42,992 nt of DNA from an uncultured Nesterenkonia sp. (GCA_946221825.1 CAMINA010000001.1:1-42992), one strand, 5' to 3'; positions 8,585 through 17,978 are shown, counted from the stretch's first letter. The notes: a model not told the origin generated them from the sequence alone. Made by a program: numbers and translations.

Positions 8585-9838
8585 TCAGTTCCTTTCCTTG
8601 GGCGCATGGCCGAGCCGCTTCCGGAGGTCATCCTCGAAATCGGCGAGCTGCTGCCCGAATCGTACAAGGTCTGTGTTCCTGCGGATATGAGTGATGTCGA
8701 AGAGCCGCTGGGTCTCCTGCACGGAGCGTCCGGAGTGCCGGGCCGCGGCCTCTATGATGACCGCCTCCGCGGGGGAGGACCCGAGGCGCAGCGTTCGCGC
8801 CAGCCGCAGCAGGGCCGCGGCGCGCAGCGTACGGGCTGAGGCGTGGACTGCGTCGGCGTTCTGATACATCCGTGCGCGTCCCTCAGCTGCCTCAGAGGCA
8901 GGAACCTCCACCGGCAGAGGCTCGACGATGACCGGGCCGTGCCGCCGCCCGTGGACCAGCATCAGCAGCAGGCCGCAGATCAGCAGCCAGACTGACAGCG
9001 GGATGGCCCACCCGGGCAGCAGCTCCGTGGGGGAGGCCCACTGTCCGTCGCCGACGGAGTCGGCTCCGGACGGGGTGTACCAGACCAGCTCCTCGCGCTG
9101 GCCCAGCATCTGCAGCGCCAGAGCGGCATGGCCCTGAGTCACGATCTCCCGGTTGGTGAAGGCGTCGGGGGCTCCGAAGAGGGTCCCCTGCTCGGTCTCG
9201 ACCAAGGCTGATCCGGCATCAGGGTGCTGAGGGCTCAGCGGGAAGCAGCCGTCTCCTCGGCTGAGACTGGTCCGGAAGACTTCGCCGGTGGACTCAAGGG
9301 ACTCGGCGTTCTGCGCTGCCTCGATCGCGCAGTCCTCTCCGGCCTCCAAGAGCATGGTCTGGCTGCTGGTCGCCTGAGGGTCCTCGCTGATGGGCAGCAC
9401 CTGAGCCTGCTCGTCGCCCAGCTGAGCCAAGAGCATGCCGTCCGGGCTGATCCAGATCACCGGATGCTCCTGGGCATGCGCGGTCAGCTCTTCGACGGTG
9501 TCATCGCTGGGCAGGTGCAGCGAGGACTGCAGCACGACGACGGCGGCCTCCGGAGCCTCCTCCAGATGTGCGGCAGCATCTGCGCCCGAATAGGTGCGAT
9601 GCAGCTCGACCCCCTGATCCTCCAGCGTGCGGGCCAGGGCGGCGTAGCCGTCCAGATCTGTGTTCTCGAGGCCGTAGCGTTCGGTGTCCTCAGTGCTGAT
9701 CAGCTGGACCGCCAGGGTGACGATCGCTCCGAAGACCAGCAGGAGCAGCCAGAACTGCCACCGCTTCAGCGTCTGGACCAGAGCGTCGAGCGTGGTGCGG
9801 ACGGTGCTCGTCTGAGAGGACTGGGCGGCTGCGTTCAT
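8585..9838 (-). CDS. DUF4350 domain membrane protein
   Basis: A 417-residue protein with one N-terminal membrane segment (about 28-46, WQFWLLLLVFGAIVTLAVQL), an extracellular DUF4350-type domain resembling class I glutamine amidotransferase folds (from YGLENTDLDGYAALARTLED through VVVLQSS and PVIWISPDG), a second membrane helix near 285-310 (GWAIPLSVWLLICGLLLMLV), and a cytoplasmic helical tail. DUF4350 genes commonly accompany moxR, DUF58 and DUF4129 in actinobacteria. Its start overlaps the DUF4129 stop by four bases (9835-9838). Function is unknown. Confidence 0.8.
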   Translation of the reverse strand: MNAAAQSSQTSTVRTTLDALVQTLKRWQFWLLLLVFGAIVTLAVQLISTEDTERYGLENTDLDGYAALARTLEDQGVELHRTYSGADAAAHLEEAPEAAVVVLQSSLHLPSDDTVEELTAHAQEHPVIWISPDGMLLAQLGDEQAQVLPISEDPQATSSQTMLLEAGEDCAIEAAQNAESLESTGEVFRTSLSRGDGCFPLSPQHPDAGSALVETEQGTLFGAPDAFTNREIVTQGHAALALQMLGQREELVWYTPSGADSVGDGQWASPTELLPGWAIPLSVWLLICGLLLMLVHGRRHGPVIVEPLPVEVPASEAAEGRARMYQNADAVHASARTLRAAALLRLARTLRLGSSPAEAVIIEAAARHSGRSVQETQRLFDITHIRRNTDLVRFGQQLADFEDDLRKRLGHAPKERN

Positions 9839-10494
9839 TCAGGCACCACCAGGCGGGGTGCACGGCGGGATGTGCCGTGGCTGAGGTTGGGCTCGGTCCG
9901 TCGCAGCGTCTCCTCCAGCTGCCGCAGCTGGTCCACGTCCTGGGCGGACAGGGGCCGCCCGCCGTAGTGAGAGAGGTTGAAGAGCTCACCGCAGCCATGC
10001 AGGGCCTCGGCCTGCGCAGGGAAGAGACCCCCGACGGCGCGGGCCGCCTCGGAGGCGGTGCGGCCGGTCTGCTCGGAGAGCAGCTCCCGTTCCTCGGCGG
10101 AACGGACCACGGCGCGGAACAGGTCTCGAAAGGCATCGTCGAATCTCCCGGCTCCCAGATGTGCCCCGGCACGGGACCGCAGATCCTCGGCGCTCAGACC
10201 GGTCTCCGCGTTGAGCAGCTCGTCGGTGACGCCTCCGGCGCGCTGCAGACGGGGGCGCACCAACAGGATGCACAGCAGGATGGCGGCTGCCAGCAGCACC
10301 ACCAGCACCAGCGGTCCGTAGGGGATCTGGACGCCTCCGATGCTCAGCGCACGCTCGCCGAGCCAGGCCAGGACGGCGTCGATCGCATCCCTCAGCGGGC
10401 CGGTGAAGGCCCGCTGGTATTCGGGATCGGAGAGCTCCTCGCGCAGGAGCTCCTGAGCCTCATCGCGAGAGGGGTGCAGAGGAGGCGAGCCCAT
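9835..10494 (-). CDS. DUF4129 domain membrane protein
   Basis: A 219-residue protein with a cytoplasmic or external N-terminal helix bundle (PPLHPSRDEAQELLREELSD), a single membrane segment at about 63-80 (PLVLVVLLAAAILLCILLV), and a C-terminal DUF4129 domain (FRDLFRAVVRSAEERELL, then TGRTASEAARAVGG and FNLSHYGGRPLS). In larger homologues this domain is fused to the C-terminus of transglutaminase-like proteins; here it stands alone. It lies three bases after the upstream membrane-protein gene and is coupled to DUF4350. Its role in the MoxR module is unknown. Confidence 0.8.
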   Translation of the reverse strand: MGSPPLHPSRDEAQELLREELSDPEYQRAFTGPLRDAIDAVLAWLGERALSIGGVQIPYGPLVLVVLLAAAILLCILLVRPRLQRAGGVTDELLNAETGLSAEDLRSRAGAHLGAGRFDDAFRDLFRAVVRSAEERELLSEQTGRTASEAARAVGGLFPAQAEALHGCGELFNLSHYGGRPLSAQDVDQLRQLEETLRRTEPNLSHGTSRRAPRLVVPE

Positions 10495-10497
10495 CGA

Positions 10498-11805
10498 TCA
10501 CCTCGGGCGACCGAAGTCGTCGTGCCCACCGTTGTGATGTCCGCCGTCGTGACGCCCGTCGGCGTCGTCGTCGGGTCGGCCATAGGGCGGCTGAGCCTGT
10601 GGCGGCTGCCCGTAAGGATTCTGGCCGTAGGGCGGCTGATCCTGCGACGGCTGACCGTACGGAGACTGCCCGTACGGGTTCTGGCCGTACGGGTTCGGGG
10701 CATGCGGGCCCGGCTGGCCTGCGGCAGGCTGCAGCCGGCCCAGGTGTTCGACTGAGGCGGGGATGATCCTGCCGTCGTCGGGCGAGTGCGGAGCTGCGCC
10801 GAGCAGGGCGACGTCGGCGGCCTCCTGGCGGAAGCGGCAGTTCAGGTACATCGTGGCGACGATGCCGCCCCACAGGGCAATCATCAGGGCGGTCATCACG
10901 GAGTCGAGGAGGCTTGAGACCGCGAAGACCACCAGACTCGTGGTGCTTCCCGAGGCCGGATCTTCGGCACCGAACGCGAAGGCCCCGCCGAGGCCCATCA
11001 GCAGCATCGACGGCACCGAGATGATCATGGCCAGAGCGATGAGCATCAGGCCCAGCAGCAGGACAGTGCCCATGTTCGGCCACCACATGCCCCTGTTCAG
11101 GCGGAAGGAACGGCCGATGGCGGCGATGGGGCCTTTGTCCTCGACCATGATGGTCACCGGGGCGTAGAGCAGCGCGGTGGTCACCCACAGCATGGCGAAC
11201 AGCAGCACCGGCAGGGCCAGGAGCCCCACGATCACCCCGAGGGCAGGTGTGTCTGCGGCCACGAACCCGAAGAAGAGCGCCAAGGCCATGATGACGATGA
11301 ACAGGGTGATGATGCCGAGCACGGAGATCACCACATAGTGGACCAGCAGCGGCAGGAACCTGCGCGCCCGCAGGCTCAGAGCCTGGCCGAAGCCGGTGCG
11401 GAAGCCGTAGGCGGCGCGCAGCGTGGGCAGAGCCACCGCGGCTCCTGCGATCAGGATCAGCGCTTGGCCCAGCACGGCTGTCAGCAGGGAGACGATGATG
11501 AACTCGCCGGCTGCGAAGGTGTCCATCACCAGCTCCGGATCCTCCATAGCCATGGGATCCAAGAACATCCGGGTCATGCCGTCGCCGCCGGGGACGAGGA
11601 GGATGAGGAGGCCGAGGAGATAGCTCAGCAGTGCAGCGGCCAGCGGAATGCCCAGCATCGTCTTGGGGGAGTGCCGAAGCATACGGAAGCCGGCCCCGAA
11701 GACGTCATTGAGCTGCATCCGCCGGATCGGATAGACCGAACCCGGAGATGCCGGAGCGGCTCCCGGGTGCCCGCCGGGGTAGAGCGGCTGACCCGCTGCT
11801 GACAT
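10498..11805 (-). CDS. Multi-pass membrane protein with NPYGQ-rich tail
   Basis: A 435-residue protein and the first gene of the MoxR-type operon. After a Pro/Gly-rich N-terminus and the conserved-looking IRRMQLNDVFGAGFRMLR, about six hydrophobic segments follow (roughly 48-72, 106-128, 145-180, 185-212, 225-275, 290-315). The arrangement resembles the membrane domain found with glycerophosphodiester phosphodiesterases (GPDPase_memb-like), but no catalytic domain is present. The last about 85 residues are low-complexity NPYGQ, QSPYGQP and QPPYG repeats ending in a His/Asp/Gly-rich tail. Start ATG 11805 has GGAGG four bases upstream. It is divergent from mtrA. Confidence 0.75.
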   Translation of the reverse strand: MSAAGQPLYPGGHPGAAPASPGSVYPIRRMQLNDVFGAGFRMLRHSPKTMLGIPLAAALLSYLLGLLILLVPGGDGMTRMFLDPMAMEDPELVMDTFAAGEFIIVSLLTAVLGQALILIAGAAVALPTLRAAYGFRTGFGQALSLRARRFLPLLVHYVVISVLGIITLFIVIMALALFFGFVAADTPALGVIVGLLALPVLLFAMLWVTTALLYAPVTIMVEDKGPIAAIGRSFRLNRGMWWPNMGTVLLLGLMLIALAMIISVPSMLLMGLGGAFAFGAEDPASGSTTSLVVFAVSSLLDSVMTALMIALWGGIVATMYLNCRFRQEAADVALLGAAPHSPDDGRIIPASVEHLGRLQPAAGQPGPHAPNPYGQNPYGQSPYGQPSQDQPPYGQNPYGQPPQAQPPYGRPDDDADGRHDGGHHNGGHDDFGRPR

Positions 11806-11836
11806 AGGGCCTCCAATGCTGTTGCCGTGCGCCCGT

Positions 11837-11865
11837 ACCGTGCAACTCTACAACTCTCATATATT
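11837..11865 (+). promoter_or_regulatory. Probable mtrA promoter (-10 region)
   Basis: A TATATT hexamer at 11860-11865 lies 40 bases before the mtrA start inside an otherwise G+C-rich interval, with a weak -35 candidate (ACCGTG, 11837-11842) 17 bases upstream. The 99-base gap between divergent genes must also serve the reverse operon. Confidence 0.45.
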
Positions 11866-11904
11866 CTGTGGAGGGCCCGCACCCGTGGAGGAACAGGAGA
11901 GTTG

Positions 11905-12597
11905 ATGAAAGCCCAGATTCTGGTCGTCGACGACGATGAGGCCCTCTCCGAGATGATCGGCATCGTCCTGCGCAACGATGGGTTCGAACCGACGTTCTGC
12001 GCAACCGGCGACGCCGCTCTGGAAGCTTTCCGCTCGGCCAAGCCGGATGTGGTCCTGCTCGATCTGATGCTGCCTGGCAAGGACGGGATCGAAGTCTGTC
12101 GGGAGATCCGCGACGAGGCGGACACTCCTATCATCATGCTCACCGCCAAATCGGACACCGCCGACGTAGTCCGTGGGCTGGAGGCCGGTGCCGACGACTA
12201 TGTGCCCAAGCCCTTCAAGCCTGCTGAGCTGGTGGCTCGTGTGCGTGCCCGCCTGCGCCCCTCCGAGGGCACTGCAGGCCGCCCGGAGAACGAGAAGCTG
12301 CAGATCGGTGATCTGACCATCGATGTGTCCGGACATGAGGTCCGCCGCGGGGAGACCAAGATTCCCCTGACCCCGCTGGAGTTCGACCTGCTCACCGCGC
12401 TGGCCAAGAAGCCCTGGCAGGTCTGGAACCGCGAGATGCTCCTCGAAGAGGTGTGGGGATACCGGCATCAGGCCGATACCCGCTTGGTCAACGTCCATGT
12501 CCAGCGCCTGCGTTCCAAGGTGGAGAAGGATCCGGAGAACCCGGAGATCGTCCAGACCGTCCGCGGCGTCGGCTATAAGGCCGGAGGGCAGGGCTAG
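11905..12597 (+). CDS. mtrA: Response regulator MtrA
   Basis: A 230-residue OmpR/PhoB-type response regulator. The receiver domain (1-118) has the acidic pair Asp9-Asp10-Asp11, the phosphoacceptor Asp53 in LLDLMLPGKDG, and Lys102 in VPKPF. The C-terminal winged helix (about 130-228) has the recognition-helix segment DTRLVNVHVQRLRSKVE. The sequence is strongly like mycobacterial MtrA, which controls cell-wall hydrolases, division and replication-linked genes. ATG 11905 was chosen over an upstream in-frame codon because AGGAGA (11895-11900) precedes it and it gives the standard start MKAQILVVDDD. It is followed by mtrB and lpqB, the classic arrangement. Confidence 0.95.
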   Translation: MKAQILVVDDDEALSEMIGIVLRNDGFEPTFCATGDAALEAFRSAKPDVVLLDLMLPGKDGIEVCREIRDEADTPIIMLTAKSDTADVVRGLEAGADDYVPKPFKPAELVARVRARLRPSEGTAGRPENEKLQIGDLTIDVSGHEVRRGETKIPLTPLEFDLLTALAKKPWQVWNREMLLEEVWGYRHQADTRLVNVHVQRLRSKVEKDPENPEIVQTVRGVGYKAGGQG

Positions 12598-12641
12598 TCA
12601 TCTCTGAGACAGAACGCGACGGCGCCGCCAGCTCTGGTGCG

Positions 12642-14444
12642 GTGGCCACCACCACGGGGACCATCCCCGCGGTGCGGGCGCCCCTGCTGGGCACAGAAGA
12701 GCTCAGCAGTCAGGCCCGCCGTGAGCCCGACGCCGGCGAGGAAGGCGGTCCCGGACCAGGGCCGGTCGTCCGAGCGGCCCGGTGGCTGCGCCGGATCCCA
12801 CGGGTCTGGTCACGCTCCCTGCTCTTCCGCGCAGTGGCCTTCACCGGTGTGCTCACCACGGTGGGGACTCTTCTGGTGGCGGCCTTCCTGACTCAGCAGA
12901 TCACCACGGGTCTCTTCCAGGAGCGGTTCGACCAGGTCGAGATCGAGGCGACCCAGGACCTCGACTACATCCGCAACGCCTTCTCCGGGGCCTCCACCAC
13001 TGATCGCACCAGCACCGAGACGCTGGTCCGGGACACGATGGAGGGCATGGAAGGCTCAGTGGCCCAGGTTCAGCGAGACTTCGTGTTCACCCCGCTGACC
13101 GAGGAGGAGAACCTCTACGCCAACCCGCGCACCTCCCTGGACAACCCGGACGAGGTGATCTCCCAGGAGCTGGTGGACACAGTGGCCGACGGGTCCGGGC
13201 AGTACTGGCAGTCGGTGGGCATCGAACGGGAGGACGGCCATGTCGTCCCGGGCGTGGCCTTCGGCACTCAGGTCCAGCTGCCTCCCGGCCACGCCTATGC
13301 GGTCTACTTCGTCTATGACTTCTCCCCGGTGCAGGAGACGCTGAACTTCGTCCTACGGATCCTCTTCCTCGCCGCTGTGGCAGTGCTGCTGCTGAACATG
13401 GCCATCGCAGCCTGGGTGACGCGTTCGGTGGTCGCACCGATCTCTCAGGCCGCCGAAGTCTCCGAACGCATCGCCTCCGGGCAGCTGGACCAGCGTCTGG
13501 TGGTCCGAGGTGAGGATGAGATCGCCCGTCTGGGCATCTCCTTCAACCGGATGGCCTCCAACCTGCAGGATCAGATCACTCAGCTGGCCAACCTGTCGAA
13601 GATGCAGCAGCGGTTCGTCTCCGACGTCTCCCATGAGCTGCGCACCCCGCTGACCACAGTGCGCATGGCCTCGACGATGCTGCATGAGGCCCGTGACGAC
13701 TTCGACCCGGTCAACCAGCGGACTGCCGAGCTGCTGCATCACCAGGTGGAGCGCTTCGAAGCTCTGTTGGCCGACCTGCTGGAGATGTCCCGGTTCGACG
13801 CCGGTGCGGCCGAACTGTCCTTGGCTCAGGTGGATGTGCGCGGTCTGGCCGAAGAGGTGCTGCGCACCGCCCAGCCGCTGGCCGAGTCCAATGACGTGAC
13901 CCTCTCCCTGGTGGTCCAGGGGGACGGGTTCGTCGCCGAGATCGACCCGCGCCGCATCGATCGGATCCTGCGGAACCTGGTCAACAACGCCATCGAACAC
14001 GCCGAGGGCCGCCCGGTGGACCTGGTCATCGCTTCCAGCCCCACCGCCGTCGGAGTGGGTGTGCGCGACCATGGCATCGGCATGTCTCCGCATGAGGTCG
14101 CCCATGTCTTCGACCGCTTCTGGCGCGCGGATCCGGCGCGGGCCCGCACCACCGGCGGATCCGGCCTCGGCCTGGCCATCGCCACAGAGGACACCCGGCT
14201 GCATCAGGGCTCCCTGGACGCCTGGGGACAGAAAGGGCAGGGCGCCTGCTTCCGCCTGGTGCTGCCGCGCCGGCAGGACGCCCCCTACCGGGCGGCACCG
14301 CTGGCGCTGCCGCCCACCTACAGCGCCGAAGACCGTATGGTCATCTCCTCTCCGCTGCCCCCGCAGAGGATCGCAGAGCGGGAAGACAGTCATGACAGGA
14401 TCAGCGAGCAGTCGCTCTACCAGCCGAAGGAGGGTGAGGAATGA
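12642..14444 (+). CDS. mtrB: Sensor histidine kinase MtrB
   Basis: A 600-residue membrane sensor kinase, partner of MtrA. There are two membrane segments (about 60-82 and 236-258) around an extracytoplasmic sensor region, then a HAMP domain (259-312), a HisKA domain with the phosphorylated His331 in VSDVSHELRTPL, and an ATPase domain with NLVNNAIEHAEG, DHGIGM and GGSGLGLAIA. The start is uncertain: GTG 12642 is the first standard in-frame start after the end of mtrA but has no strong Shine-Dalgarno, and the first about 45 residues are low complexity. The C-terminus overlaps the lpqB start in ATGA (14441-14444). Confidence 0.93.
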   Translation: MATTTGTIPAVRAPLLGTEELSSQARREPDAGEEGGPGPGPVVRAARWLRRIPRVWSRSLLFRAVAFTGVLTTVGTLLVAAFLTQQITTGLFQERFDQVEIEATQDLDYIRNAFSGASTTDRTSTETLVRDTMEGMEGSVAQVQRDFVFTPLTEEENLYANPRTSLDNPDEVISQELVDTVADGSGQYWQSVGIEREDGHVVPGVAFGTQVQLPPGHAYAVYFVYDFSPVQETLNFVLRILFLAAVAVLLLNMAIAAWVTRSVVAPISQAAEVSERIASGQLDQRLVVRGEDEIARLGISFNRMASNLQDQITQLANLSKMQQRFVSDVSHELRTPLTTVRMASTMLHEARDDFDPVNQRTAELLHHQVERFEALLADLLEMSRFDAGAAELSLAQVDVRGLAEEVLRTAQPLAESNDVTLSLVVQGDGFVAEIDPRRIDRILRNLVNNAIEHAEGRPVDLVIASSPTAVGVGVRDHGIGMSPHEVAHVFDRFWRADPARARTTGGSGLGLAIATEDTRLHQGSLDAWGQKGQGACFRLVLPRRQDAPYRAAPLALPPTYSAEDRMVISSPLPPQRIAEREDSHDRISEQSLYQPKEGEE

Positions 14445-16192
14445 GCCGCAGCACCCCCGAGGCGCGCAGGTGTGCCTCCCGCCGTGCCCTGCTGGGCGTG
14501 GGCACCGCTGCTGCGCTGATGATCAGTGGCTGCGCCCCGATGATCCCCACCGACGGCCCGGTGGGCACCTCGGACCCCGACACCGGCGACGGCAGCTCCT
14601 ACCTGCTGGAGGCCCAGGGGCCGGTCCCGGGCAGCGACCCGGGCCAGCTCATCGATGACTTCCTCCAGGCCGGCGTCGGACCTCAGGATGACTATGCCGT
14701 GGGACGTGAGTACCTGACTCCGGCGGCGGCCCGGGAATGGTCGCCCGGGGAGCGGACCGTGGTCTATTCCTCCACCCCTGAGATTCTGCCCGAGGGTGAG
14801 GATTCCTACTCGGTGCAGTTCCCGGTGGAATCGGTGATCGACGCCGACGGCATCCGCACCATGGTCCCGCCCAACACCTCTGAAGCGGTGGATTTCACCG
14901 TGGAGCAGTATGAGGGGGAGTGGAGGATCTCGGATGCGCCGGAGGGCAAGTTCCTGGCGGTCCCGGAGTTCCAGCAGGTCTACCAGCCCCATACGCTCTA
15001 CTTCTACAACTCCGCCCAGACCTACGCGGTCCCGGACGAGCGGTGGTTCGTCAACATGCCCGGGCGTATACCCGCCGCCATCGTCGAAGCCCTGCTGGAC
15101 GGTCCCGCTCCTTATCTGGAGCCCGCGGTGACCTCTGCCTTCCCGGAGGGGACGGAGCTGCAGCTCTCCTCGGTCCCGGTGGAGGGGCGGACCGCCGTCG
15201 TGGACTTCACCTCCGGGCCGATCAGCAGCGCCTCCGCGGAGGAGCAGCAGCTCATGGAGCATCAGCTCTCGCTGGCCCTGGGCGGGCTCAACAGCGTCAA
15301 CGATGTACAGATCACGGTGGACCACCGGGAGCTGGAGGAGCCGGAGGAGGGGCTCGAGGAGCTCGGGATCACCGCCGGCGACGACGTCGAGGTACGGGAC
15401 ACGCTGATCGGTCTGCGCGGAGATGAGCTGATCCGTGCCCAGGGCGCCAGCGATATGACCGTCCCGGATCTGCCGGACCTCTCGGAGATCGAGCCGCGCG
15501 AGCCGGCAGTGGCCGACGCAGATCCGGACTCCATGGCGGTGCTCGACGGCGACGCCGAGCAGCTCTACCACATCAGACCCGGCCGCGAGCCGGACCATGT
15601 GCTCTCGGGGGAGGAGCTCACACGGCCCTCGATGGACAACTACGGGTGGACCTGGGTCGCGGACAACACCGACGACGGCGCCACCATCCACGCCGAGGCC
15701 TATGACGAGTCGCTGGATCCGCTCAGCGCGGAGATCAGTGCCGACTGGCTGGAAGGCCGCTCCATCACCTCGCTGCGGATCGCCCAGGACGGAGCGCGGG
15801 CGGCCATGGTGGTGCAGGACGGGGGAGAGAGCACCCTCTACGTGGCCGGTGTCATCCGAGATTCGGCGGGCACCCCGCAGGGACTGGGGCAGCCGATGCG
15901 CATGGAGACCCTCGACGAGATCGACGAGGTCCGCTGGGGCGATGATGCGCTGGTGGTCTGGGGCACCTATGACGAGGATGCTGAGGAGGCCGCAGCCATG
16001 CAGATCGAGCTGGTGCGCTTCTCCGGCACCCGCGAGGAGCTCCACGGCCCCATCCTGGGTCTGGAGAACGTGGCCGCGGGCGAGGGTCAGAGTCAGGTCT
16101 GGGCCGAGGCTCAGGGCGCTCAGCAGCTTCCCATCGGAGAACAGTGGCAGATCCAGGCGCTGGAATCCACCGACCTGGCCTATCCGGGCTGA
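14441..16192 (+). CDS. lpqB: Lipoprotein LpqB (MtrAB accessory)
   Basis: A 583-residue lipoprotein. The signal sequence ends in the lipobox ISGC, making Cys31 the lipidated residue. A central GerMN-type domain (about 200-300, including FYNSAQTYAVPDERWFVNMP) is followed by a C-terminal beta-propeller-like region. In mycobacteria LpqB binds the extracellular part of MtrB and modulates MtrA phosphorylation. The gene is translationally coupled to mtrB through ATGA, which supports the same role here. Confidence 0.92.
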   Translation: MSRSTPEARRCASRRALLGVGTAAALMISGCAPMIPTDGPVGTSDPDTGDGSSYLLEAQGPVPGSDPGQLIDDFLQAGVGPQDDYAVGREYLTPAAAREWSPGERTVVYSSTPEILPEGEDSYSVQFPVESVIDADGIRTMVPPNTSEAVDFTVEQYEGEWRISDAPEGKFLAVPEFQQVYQPHTLYFYNSAQTYAVPDERWFVNMPGRIPAAIVEALLDGPAPYLEPAVTSAFPEGTELQLSSVPVEGRTAVVDFTSGPISSASAEEQQLMEHQLSLALGGLNSVNDVQITVDHRELEEPEEGLEELGITAGDDVEVRDTLIGLRGDELIRAQGASDMTVPDLPDLSEIEPREPAVADADPDSMAVLDGDAEQLYHIRPGREPDHVLSGEELTRPSMDNYGWTWVADNTDDGATIHAEAYDESLDPLSAEISADWLEGRSITSLRIAQDGARAAMVVQDGGESTLYVAGVIRDSAGTPQGLGQPMRMETLDEIDEVRWGDDALVVWGTYDEDAEEAAAMQIELVRFSGTREELHGPILGLENVAAGEGQSQVWAEAQGAQQLPIGEQWQIQALESTDLAYPG

Positions 16193-16216
16193 GCCGCCTG
16201 GAAGGGTCCGGTTCCG

Positions 16217-17062
16217 ATGGTGCGTGGATCGTCGTGGCGCGACCATCTGGACCGTGCCTGGTTCTCCCGGCCCGGTGTGCGGGCCCGTGAGGCCGCAGCT
16301 GCTGCCGCTGGGCTGCTCACCCCGTCATGGTGCGTGGGCTGCGGAGCCGAGGAGACGGATCTCTGCGAGGAATGTGCCTATGACGTTCGGCTGCTGACCC
16401 GGGACCCCTACCGGGCCGAGGGCGCGGCCCCGGCGCTGCCGGTGGTGGGGCAGACGGAGGAGCAGCTGCACGTCCTGCCGGTCATCGCCGCTGGGACCTA
16501 CGGGACGCTGCTCTCCCGCGTGATGATCGGGTTCAAGGACCACGAGCGGCTGCCCCTGGACCGCGTGCTGGCGCCTGCGCTGGGCCGAGCGCTGGAGGCG
16601 GCCCTGAGCCAGCTGTGCACAGAGCGGCCCCTGATCCTGATCCCGCCCACGTCGCTGAAGTCCCGCATGCGCCGCAGCCATGACCCGGTGCCTCACCTGG
16701 TGGGTCGGCTGGAGAGCGGAGCTGTGCTGCAGGGAGCGCAGCCGGCCGACGGGTTGCTGGCACAGCACCCTCATGCGGCCGCCGTCGGGATGCTGCCCGG
16801 AGGCGGCCGGCAGAAGGGGCGCGGACTCGATGATCGGCGTCGGTGGCTCACCGGTTCCTTCCACGTGACCGAGCGGGGTCGAGCCGAGCTGGCCGGACGT
16901 CAGGTCCTTCTGGTCGATGACGTCCTGACCACCGGGGCCACGATCCATGCCCTCTACGAGGTGCTCACCGAGGCTGGAGCCGAGGTCCGCGGCGCGGCTG
17001 TGATGGCGGCGGCAGAAGTTCGTCGAGGTGGTGACGCTGCGGAAGGTTCTGGCTTAGAGTGA
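16217..17062 (+). CDS. ComF-family phosphoribosyltransferase
   Basis: A 281-residue ComF/GntX-type protein. The N-terminus has a four-cysteine zinc-ribbon-like site (Cys39, Cys42, Cys50, Cys53 in WCVGCGAEETDLCEEC), and the C-terminus the type I phosphoribosyltransferase PRPP loop VLLVDDVLTTGAT (230-242). ComF proteins in competent bacteria aid DNA uptake, but many actinobacterial copies have no known link to competence. It lies 24 bases after lpqB and shares the position seen in other Micrococcales genomes between lpqB and hpf. No other competence gene is present in the window. Confidence 0.88.
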   Translation: MVRGSSWRDHLDRAWFSRPGVRAREAAAAAAGLLTPSWCVGCGAEETDLCEECAYDVRLLTRDPYRAEGAAPALPVVGQTEEQLHVLPVIAAGTYGTLLSRVMIGFKDHERLPLDRVLAPALGRALEAALSQLCTERPLILIPPTSLKSRMRRSHDPVPHLVGRLESGAVLQGAQPADGLLAQHPHAAAVGMLPGGGRQKGRGLDDRRRWLTGSFHVTERGRAELAGRQVLLVDDVLTTGATIHALYEVLTEAGAEVRGAAVMAAAEVRRGGDAAEGSGLE

Positions 17063-17132
17063 GGTATGGGTCTTCATCTGGAGGTCCCATGGTTGCCAAC
17101 ACGGTTGATAGTGACCGATACGAGGAGGAACC

Positions 17133-17864
17133 ATGTCCATGCAGGTCAGCTACACCGGCCGGAACATCACGATCCCTGCGGCTTTCAAAGAGCACGTCGA
17201 GGACAAGGTCGACAAGATCGATCAGCTCGCCGACAAGGGGCACCGGCTCGAGGTGAAGGTCACCGGGGAGAACTCCCACCGCCGCGCAGACACAGCACTC
17301 ACTGTTGAGCTCACTGTGATCGGACGCGGCAAGGTCATCCGCTCTGAGGCTCAGGCGGAGGAGAAGTTCGCCGCCTTCGAGGTGGCGATGAACAAGCTGA
17401 CCGAACGGTTACGCCGAGCGCGTGACAAGAAGAAGTCGCAGGCCCATTCCTCGCGGAACGGAACCCCCGACGTCGCCCACGCCATGGCCGGCCTGGAGCC
17501 GGTGGCCACGGACCGTCCGCTCTATGAGCAGGTGCTCGACGCGGCCCAGGCCCATGACGAGCCGCCGGCCGGCTGGGAGGGGGAGGACGAGGACGTCGTC
17601 CCGATCCGTATCCGCCGGAAGGTCTTCCCCGCCGAACCGATGAGCGTCGACGCTGCGGTGGATGCCATGGAGCTGGTCGGACACGACTTCTACCTGTACC
17701 TGGATTCGGAGACCGGGCTGCCCTCTGCGGTGTACCGCCGCCGCGGTTGGACCTACGGCGTGATCTCCCTGGACGGAGAGAAGGAGGCGTCGGCTCCGGT
17801 GACCGAGGAGCGCGACTATCGCTCGGAGAACGGAGTCTCGGCGGGCTCGCTGCACGCCGCATGA
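17133..17864 (+). CDS. hpf: Ribosome hibernation promoting factor, long form
   Basis: A 243-residue long-form HPF, which dimerises 70S ribosomes into inactive 100S particles in stationary phase. The N-terminal ribosome-binding domain (1-about 105) starts MSMQVSYTGRNITIPAAFKE and contains the conserved VEDKVDKIDQL helix. A flexible linker (about 110-180) joins it to the C-terminal dimerisation domain (185-240) with VRIRRKVFPAEPMSVDAAV-like and FYLYLDSETGLPSAVYRR segments. ATG 17133 has GAGGAGGAACC directly before it. It stands between comF and secA, the usual actinobacterial order, and is followed by a strong hairpin. Confidence 0.93.
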   Translation: MSMQVSYTGRNITIPAAFKEHVEDKVDKIDQLADKGHRLEVKVTGENSHRRADTALTVELTVIGRGKVIRSEAQAEEKFAAFEVAMNKLTERLRRARDKKKSQAHSSRNGTPDVAHAMAGLEPVATDRPLYEQVLDAAQAHDEPPAGWEGEDEDVVPIRIRRKVFPAEPMSVDAAVDAMELVGHDFYLYLDSETGLPSAVYRRRGWTYGVISLDGEKEASAPVTEERDYRSENGVSAGSLHAA

Positions 17865-17890
17865 TCCGGCTTCCCCCGCACTGACCGTCT

Positions 17891-17927
17891 CGGGCTGGGA
17901 AGGAGTGTTTAGCTCCTTCTCAGCCCG
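17891..17927 (+). terminator. Terminator-like hairpin after hpf
   Basis: Fifteen-base arms (17891-17905 and 17913-17927) pair fully with one G-U wobble around a seven-base loop, starting 27 bases after the hpf stop. There is no T run after it, so it may act as a factor-dependent or attenuating terminator, or protect the hpf mRNA end. Confidence 0.65.
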
Positions 17928-17978
17928 AAGCGTAGACTGACGACGACGTACTGATGAACCTCTGATGGAGAACAGGCT

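Noticed and set aside
14417..16246. A 609-codon reverse frame across lpqB, and a 432-codon forward frame (4569-5867) across mnmA
   Set aside because: Both are antisense shadows of well-identified genes with low-complexity products.
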